Assembly: GCA_964417885.1 (NCBI GenBank) | Contig: CAYQKN010000124.1 | Location: 1 to 10,525 of the forward strand | Origin: UKL13-2 sp964417885 | Lineage (GTDB): Bacteria > Pseudomonadota > Gammaproteobacteria > Burkholderiales > Usitatibacteraceae | Direction of reading: 5' to 3' | DNA length: 10,525 nucleotides | Shown: in pieces, positions 7,669 to 10,525 of the stretch | Layout of the letters: each line of letters begins with the position of its first letter | Numbering within the stretch: the first letter of the stretch is position 1 | Made by a program: the position numbers and the translations under genes | The notes under the pieces: generated by a model | Told to the model about the DNA's origin: nothing | What the model saw: the letters and a program-made list of their open reading frames with translations, nothing else | Databases searched by the model: none

Positions 7669-7772
7669 CCAAGCCGGTTAGCGCGTTGATCGCGGATGAC
7701 ACGGGAGCGGGGAATTCGCAAAGCATGGCTTTGCGCCCGCGAGCGCACAAGCGCCATACCGGGCGCGCGTGA
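7665..7772 (+). pseudogene. Truncated response-regulator copy 1 (35 codons)
   Basis: ATG 7665 overlaps the kinase TGA and has a GGGGTGA ribosome-binding-like sequence four bases upstream. The frame encodes MTKPVSALIADD, the first 12 residues of the regulator with one Thr-to-Ser change. It then reads 23 residues of insert sequence (from TGAGNSQSM) to TGA 7770-7772. It keeps the acidic Asp pair but nothing else of the receiver domain, so the peptide cannot act as a regulator. Its TGA overlaps GTG 7769 (GTGA), the start of the second truncated frame. It may serve only to carry ribosomes along the junction. Confidence 0.65.
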
Positions 7773-7801
7773 GTGAGAGCAAACGCAGTGGCGGACGAAC
7801 C
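7700..7801 (+). mobile_element. 102-base hairpin-rich insert, copy 1 (REP/MITE-like)
   Basis: This insert separates the first and second copies of the regulator gene start. It contains a perfect eight-base stem, CGCAAAGC (7717-7724) with GCTTTGCG (7728-7735) and loop ATG. Around that, GCGGG (7707-7711) can pair with CCCGC (7736-7740), leaving a GAATT bulge. A competing stem pairs 7733-7739 with 7760-7766 and encloses a small GCGC/GCGC hairpin. No transposase is encoded. Its size and palindromes fit a non-autonomous palindromic repeat of REP or MITE type. It resembles GGGAATTCGCAAAG-type dispersed repeats that I recall from Xanthomonadales, but I cannot confirm that here. Confidence 0.5.
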
Positions 7802-7909
7802 ATGACCAAGCCGGTTACCGCGCTGATCGCCGATGACACGGGAGCGGGGAATTCGCAAAGCATGGCTTTGCGCCCGCGAGCGCACAAGCGCCATACCGGG
7901 CGCGCGTGA
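7769..7909 (+). pseudogene. Truncated response-regulator copy 2 (46 codons from GTG, 35 from internal ATG)
   Basis: GTG 7769 overlaps the stop of copy 1. It opens a frame of 11 insert-derived residues (MSESKRSGGRT), then MTKPVTALIADD starting at ATG 7802, then insert sequence to TGA 7907-7909. The regulator-derived part is identical in DNA to the intact gene start. Its TGA overlaps GTG 7906, which is in frame with the full-length regulator. Translation could start at either the GTG or the internal ATG; neither has a strong ribosome binding site. Confidence 0.6.
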
Positions 7910-7938
7910 GTGAGAGCAAACGCAATGGCGGACGAACC
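7837..7938 (+). mobile_element. 102-base hairpin-rich insert, copy 2
   Basis: This copy is identical to the first except for A at 7925 in place of G at 7788, and it carries the same perfect eight-base stem (7854-7861 with 7865-7872). It directly precedes the intact response regulator and so supplies its upstream translation signals. It contains an in-frame GTG (7906) that extends the regulator by 11 residues. It also contains a five-codon frame from ATG 7925 whose TGA overlaps the regulator ATG; in copy 1 the same frame begins with GTG. Confidence 0.5.
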
Positions 7939-8721
7939 ATGACCAAGCCGGTTACCGCGCTGATCGCCGATGATGAACCGCTGCTGCGCGAGTCGCTCAC
8001 GCGCCTGCTGGCGCAGACCTGGCCGGAGCTTGACGTGATCGCGCAGGCGCGCAATGGCCGCGCCGCGGTGGAGAGTTTCGAGGCACAGCGGCCCGACATC
8101 TGCTTTCTCGATGTGCACATGCCCGGCCTGTCCGGCATCGAGGCGGCGCGCTTCATCGGCCGCCGCGCGCACGTCGTCTTCGTCACCGCCTACGACCAGT
8201 ACGCGGTGCAGGCCTTCGACCAGGGCGCGCTCGATTACCTGGTGAAGCCGGTCGAATTGCCGCGCCTGATGGATACCGTGGCGCGGCTCAAGGAGCGGCT
8301 TCGCGCCGCCCCCGATCCGGTCGATCGCAGCGACCTGCTGGATCAACTGGCCGCGCGTGTGCTCAGGAATCCGGCGCCCGCCTCGCTGCGCTGGCTGCGT
8401 GTCTCCGTCGGCCAGGCGCTGCGGCTGGTGTCGGCCGACGAGATCGACTTCCTGCGCTCGGAGGACAAGTACACCCTCGTCGCCTGGCATGACCAGGCCG
8501 GCCAGCTGGCCGAGGGGCTGGTGCGCACGCCGCTGAAGGAACTGATCAGCCAGCTCGACGCCGAGCAGTTCGTGCAGGTGCACCGCGCGGTGGTGGTGAA
8601 CCTGCACGCCATCAAGCAGGTGTTGCGCGGGCAAAACGAGACCGCGAACATCCACCTGAAATACCGCAGCGACGTGCTGCCGGTCAGCCGTACCTTCATC
8701 CATCAATTCCGCATGATGTGA
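7939..8721 (+). CDS. LytTR-family response regulator (AlgR/LytR type)
   Basis: The protein has 260 residues from ATG 7939, or 271 from the in-frame GTG 7906. The receiver domain (about 5-120) has the acidic pair Asp11-Asp12, phosphoacceptor Asp58 in CFLDVHMPGLSG, Thr83 in VFVTAYDQYA and Lys103 in YLVKP, so it should accept phosphate from the kinase. A linker leads to a LytTR DNA-binding domain (about 150-257) with the typical IDFLRSEDKYTLV and FVQVHRAVVVNL segments. ATG 7939 is preferred because it matches the ATG that overlaps the kinase stop in the presumed ancestral arrangement. The gene is separated from the kinase by two tandem units carrying truncated copies of its own start, so its translation may depend on coupling through them. 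It should bind DNA as a transcription factor; target promoters are not identifiable here. Confidence 0.92.
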   Translation: MTKPVTALIADDEPLLRESLTRLLAQTWPELDVIAQARNGRAAVESFEAQRPDICFLDVHMPGLSGIEAARFIGRRAHVVFVTAYDQYAVQAFDQGALDYLVKPVELPRLMDTVARLKERLRAAPDPVDRSDLLDQLAARVLRNPAPASLRWLRVSVGQALRLVSADEIDFLRSEDKYTLVAWHDQAGQLAEGLVRTPLKELISQLDAEQFVQVHRAVVVNLHAIKQVLRGQNETANIHLKYRSDVLPVSRTFIHQFRMM

Positions 8722-8725
8722 GGCA

Positions 8726-8770
8726 GGCCCCGCAGTACGGGGGGGCCGCTTGCGGCTCGTCCAGCCGCAA
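8726..8770 (+). terminator. Tandem hairpins after the response regulator
   Basis: GGCCCC at 8726-8731 can pair with GGGGCC at 8742-8747. Further on, a perfect eight-base inverted repeat TTGCGGCT (8750-8757) and AGCCGCAA (8763-8770) encloses a five-base loop. They sit within 50 bases of the regulator stop, a normal place for a terminator, but no T-run follows. Termination is possible but not shown. Confidence 0.35.
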
Positions 8771-8857
8771 CGCACCTCGTCCGCGCCAATCGTGGCTCAT
8801 CACAGCGGTCTTGTCCGCTGCGCGACCGCGCCGCACAGTTGCCGCCACACCGCAACC

Positions 8858-8861
8858 GGAG
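8858..8861 (+). promoter_or_regulatory. Ribosome binding site that decides the rhodanese start
   Basis: GGAG at 8858-8861 lies six bases before ATG 8868, which opens directly into a signal peptide. The reading frame is open much further upstream, so this site is the main reason for placing the start at 8868. Confidence 0.65.
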
Positions 8862-8867
8862 CACAAC

Positions 8868-10514
8868 ATGTCGATGTTTTTGAGCCGCTGTTTTTTCATC
8901 TTGATGGTTTGCAGTCTTTTCATCTCGCCGGTCGTCACGGCGGCCGAGCAGGGGAGGGGCAATCTGGTCAGCGTCCAATGGCTGGAACAGAACCGGCTGC
9001 GCGGCGACGTCCTGCTGATCGACGCCTCGCCCGGCCAGCTTTATGCGGCCAAGCACATACCGGGCGCGGTCAGCGTGGACGTGTTCAGCTTCGGCGGCCG
9101 TGAACAGTCGGCTGCCGAGATGGAACAGCGGATCCGATCCTGGGGGGTGAGCAATGGCAGGAAGATCGTCATTTACGACCAGGGCGGCACCTACATGGCG
9201 ACCAGCCTGTTCTTCGACCTTTACTATCACGGCTTCCCGGTAGATTCGCTGTTTGTCCTCGACGGCGGCATCGCCAAGTGGCAGGCAACCGGTGGCGTGG
9301 TCACCAAAGATCCGACGCCCGCGCCGAAGCCGGGAGATTTTCGCGTCGTGAAACGCGACGAAAGCGTGCGTGTCAGGCTCGCCGAATTCCTGGTGGCATC
9401 CGGCGATCCGGCGAACCACGCGCTGGTCGAGGCGCTGGAACCGGCGCACCATTACGGCGGCGCAAAATTCTTCGACCGCGCCGGGCATGTGCCCAATGCC
9501 ATCTCGATGCCGAGCGAGGAGTTCTTCAACGCCGACAAGACCTTCAAGCCGGCCGCCGAGATCCGGCGCATGCTCACCCATCTCGGCATCCGGCCCGAGC
9601 AGCAGATCCACACCCATTGCGGCGGCGGCATTGCGGCCAGCGTGCCGTTCTTCGCCATCAAGGTGATGCTCGACTACCCGAAGGTCAAGCTCTACAAGGA
9701 ATCGCAGCTGGAATGGCTGCGTGACGACCGCGGCCTGCCGTTCTGGACCTACGCCGCACCGAACATGACGCGCGACAAAAACTGGGTCAACGGCTGGGGC
9801 AGCCCGATGATGCGCAATTTCGGCGTGGCGAAGCTGAGCGTGATCGATGTGCGTCCGGCCGAGGCGTTCCGGCAGAACCACCTGCCGTACGCCGTCAATA
9901 TCCCGGCCGAGGTGTTCAGGCGCCACCTCGCCACGCCCGGCCGCCTGGCCGAACTGCTCGGTGCTGCCGGCGTCGACGCCAGTCACGAGGCGGTCATCGT
10001 CTCCGGCGGCGGGGTCAGCACCGACGCGGCGCTGGCCTATCTGATGCTGGAGAAGCTGGGGCAGAAAAAGACTTCGCTGCTGCTGGAATCGATCGACGAG
10101 TGGGGGCTGGGCGGCCTGCCGCTGACCCGCGAGCCGACCGTGGTCGGGCCGCGGAAGTCGCCGCAGGAACTGGCCGTTCCCGCCACCATCTATCCGGCCA
10201 GCCTGCGGCCCGGCATCGTCACGGCCGATGCGCGTGGCACGCAGGGCCCGTATCCGAAGGTATTCATCGCTTCCGGCAAGACTCTGCCGCTCGGCGCGCC
10301 GGGCGGCAAGGTCATCCACCTGCCGCATACCGACCTGCTCAATGCCGATGGCACGCCGAAAGCGGCCAAGGACATCCTGAACATCCTGGTCAAGGCCGGA
10401 CTGACGCGCTATGCCGAGATCATCTGCATCGCCGACGATCCGGGCGAGGCTGCCGCCAACTATTTCATCCTGAAGTTGATGGGCTATCCGGATGTGAAGG
10501 TGCAGGCGGGATAG
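8868..10514 (+). CDS. Exported four-domain rhodanese (sulfurtransferase) with one catalytic cysteine
   Basis: The protein has 548 residues from ATG 8868. The N terminus (MSMFLSRCFFILMVCSLFIS, then PVVTA) is a Sec signal peptide, probably cleaved around residues 24-25, so it should work in the periplasm. Four rhodanese folds follow. Domain 1 (about 30-145) has LLIDASPGQLYAAKHIPGA, and its active loop, YDQGGTYMA near residues 103-111, lacks cysteine. Domain 2 (about 160-295) has Cys251 in HCGGGIAAS, close to the CGxGVTA loop of mercaptopyruvate sulfurtransferases. Domain 3 (about 310-425) has IDVRPAEAF, but its loop VSGGGVSTD puts Ser379 in place of cysteine. Domain 4 (about 438-548) is degenerate, with loop IADDPGEAA. 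Domains 1 and 2 resemble a standard inactive/active sulfurtransferase pair; domains 3 and 4 look like a decayed second pair. The sulfur donor and acceptor are unknown. Confidence 0.85.
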   Translation: MSMFLSRCFFILMVCSLFISPVVTAAEQGRGNLVSVQWLEQNRLRGDVLLIDASPGQLYAAKHIPGAVSVDVFSFGGREQSAAEMEQRIRSWGVSNGRKIVIYDQGGTYMATSLFFDLYYHGFPVDSLFVLDGGIAKWQATGGVVTKDPTPAPKPGDFRVVKRDESVRVRLAEFLVASGDPANHALVEALEPAHHYGGAKFFDRAGHVPNAISMPSEEFFNADKTFKPAAEIRRMLTHLGIRPEQQIHTHCGGGIAASVPFFAIKVMLDYPKVKLYKESQLEWLRDDRGLPFWTYAAPNMTRDKNWVNGWGSPMMRNFGVAKLSVIDVRPAEAFRQNHLPYAVNIPAEVFRRHLATPGRLAELLGAAGVDASHEAVIVSGGGVSTDAALAYLMLEKLGQKKTSLLLESIDEWGLGGLPLTREPTVVGPRKSPQELAVPATIYPASLRPGIVTADARGTQGPYPKVFIASGKTLPLGAPGGKVIHLPHTDLLNADGTPKAAKDILNILVKAGLTRYAEIICIADDPGEAAANYFILKLMGYPDVKVQAG

Positions 10515-10525
10515 CGCGGTGAGCG

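Larger units (their letters stand above)
7665..7973 (+). repeat. Tandem 137-base repeat (2.26 copies) duplicating the start of the response-regulator gene
   Basis: Unit 1 (7665-7801) and unit 2 (7802-7938) are each 137 bases, and a 35-base third copy (7939-7973) is the start of the intact regulator. Each unit is 35 bases of regulator 5' coding sequence plus a 102-base insert. Units 1 and 2 differ at four positions: three in the 35-base part (unit 2 and the intact gene agree exactly there) and one in the insert (G7788 versus A7925). The unit departs from the regulator right after the Asp-Asp codons of the IADD motif. It looks like an insertion that duplicated or recombined the gene start, followed by one tandem duplication. 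The base differences argue against a pure assembly artefact. Confidence 0.9.

Noticed and set aside
7665..7973. Tandem repeat as a CRISPR array
   Set aside because: The repeated 35 bases are coding sequence, the two 102-base spacers are nearly identical to each other, and no cas gene is present.
7678..8775. Open - strand frame reading through all copies of the tandem repeat and the regulator
   Set aside because: It is open mainly because the repeat and the GC-rich regulator lack stops in that frame. There is no domain, and it is antisense to a conserved regulator.
8718..8867. N-terminal extension of the rhodanese overlapping the regulator stop
   Set aside because: The extension would precede the signal peptide with 50 Arg/Pro-rich residues and runs through two hairpins. 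ATG 8868 has GGAG at the right distance.
8703..10328. Long open frame on the - strand (541 codons) opposite the rhodanese
   Set aside because: It is a shadow of the rhodanese gene. The + strand product has clear rhodanese motifs, while the - strand product has none.

Overview
The window is GC-rich with very high third-position GC. It looks like a chromosomal segment from a proteobacterium, most plausibly a gammaproteobacterium of the Xanthomonadales. That placement is inferred from base composition, the type of secreted repeat protein, and the AlgZ/AlgR-like kinase/regulator pair. No rRNA, tRNA, transposase or CRISPR array was seen, and every convincing gene lies on the + strand.

Layout from left to right: (1) the last 23 codons of an unidentified gene; (2) a 293-base intergenic stretch with a strong long hairpin; (3) a giant secreted protein of about 1567 residues, built from five diverged repeats of about 250-260 residues, then a fibronectin type III domain, a beta-rich domain and a C-terminal dockerin-like calcium-binding pair; (4) a cytosolic saccharopine-dehydrogenase-like / trans-acting enoyl-reductase-like oxidoreductase; (5) a two-component system, with a membrane LytS/AlgZ-type histidine kinase that probably starts on a leaderless mRNA, followed by a LytTR response regulator; (6) an exported four-domain rhodanese in which only one domain keeps the catalytic cysteine.

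The most unusual signal is at the kinase/regulator junction. The kinase stop overlaps an ATG (ATGA) that begins the regulator coding sequence. After 35 bases that reading frame runs into a 102-base insert rich in hairpins, and the 35+102 base unit then occurs a second time before the intact regulator begins. The first 35 bases of the regulator gene are therefore present three times and the insert twice, with a period of 137 bases. Each truncated copy ends in a stop that overlaps a GTG start (GTGA) in frame with the next copy, so a chain of stop/start overlaps runs from the kinase to the full-length regulator. Removing both units would restore a direct 4-base ATGA overlap, which is probably the ancestral arrangement. 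The array could be a copy-number-variable control on regulator translation, or simply a REP/MITE-like insertion that was later duplicated.

The genes do not form one obvious pathway. The kinase and regulator belong together. The secreted repeat protein and the exported rhodanese act outside the cytoplasm. The targets of the regulator cannot be read from this window.
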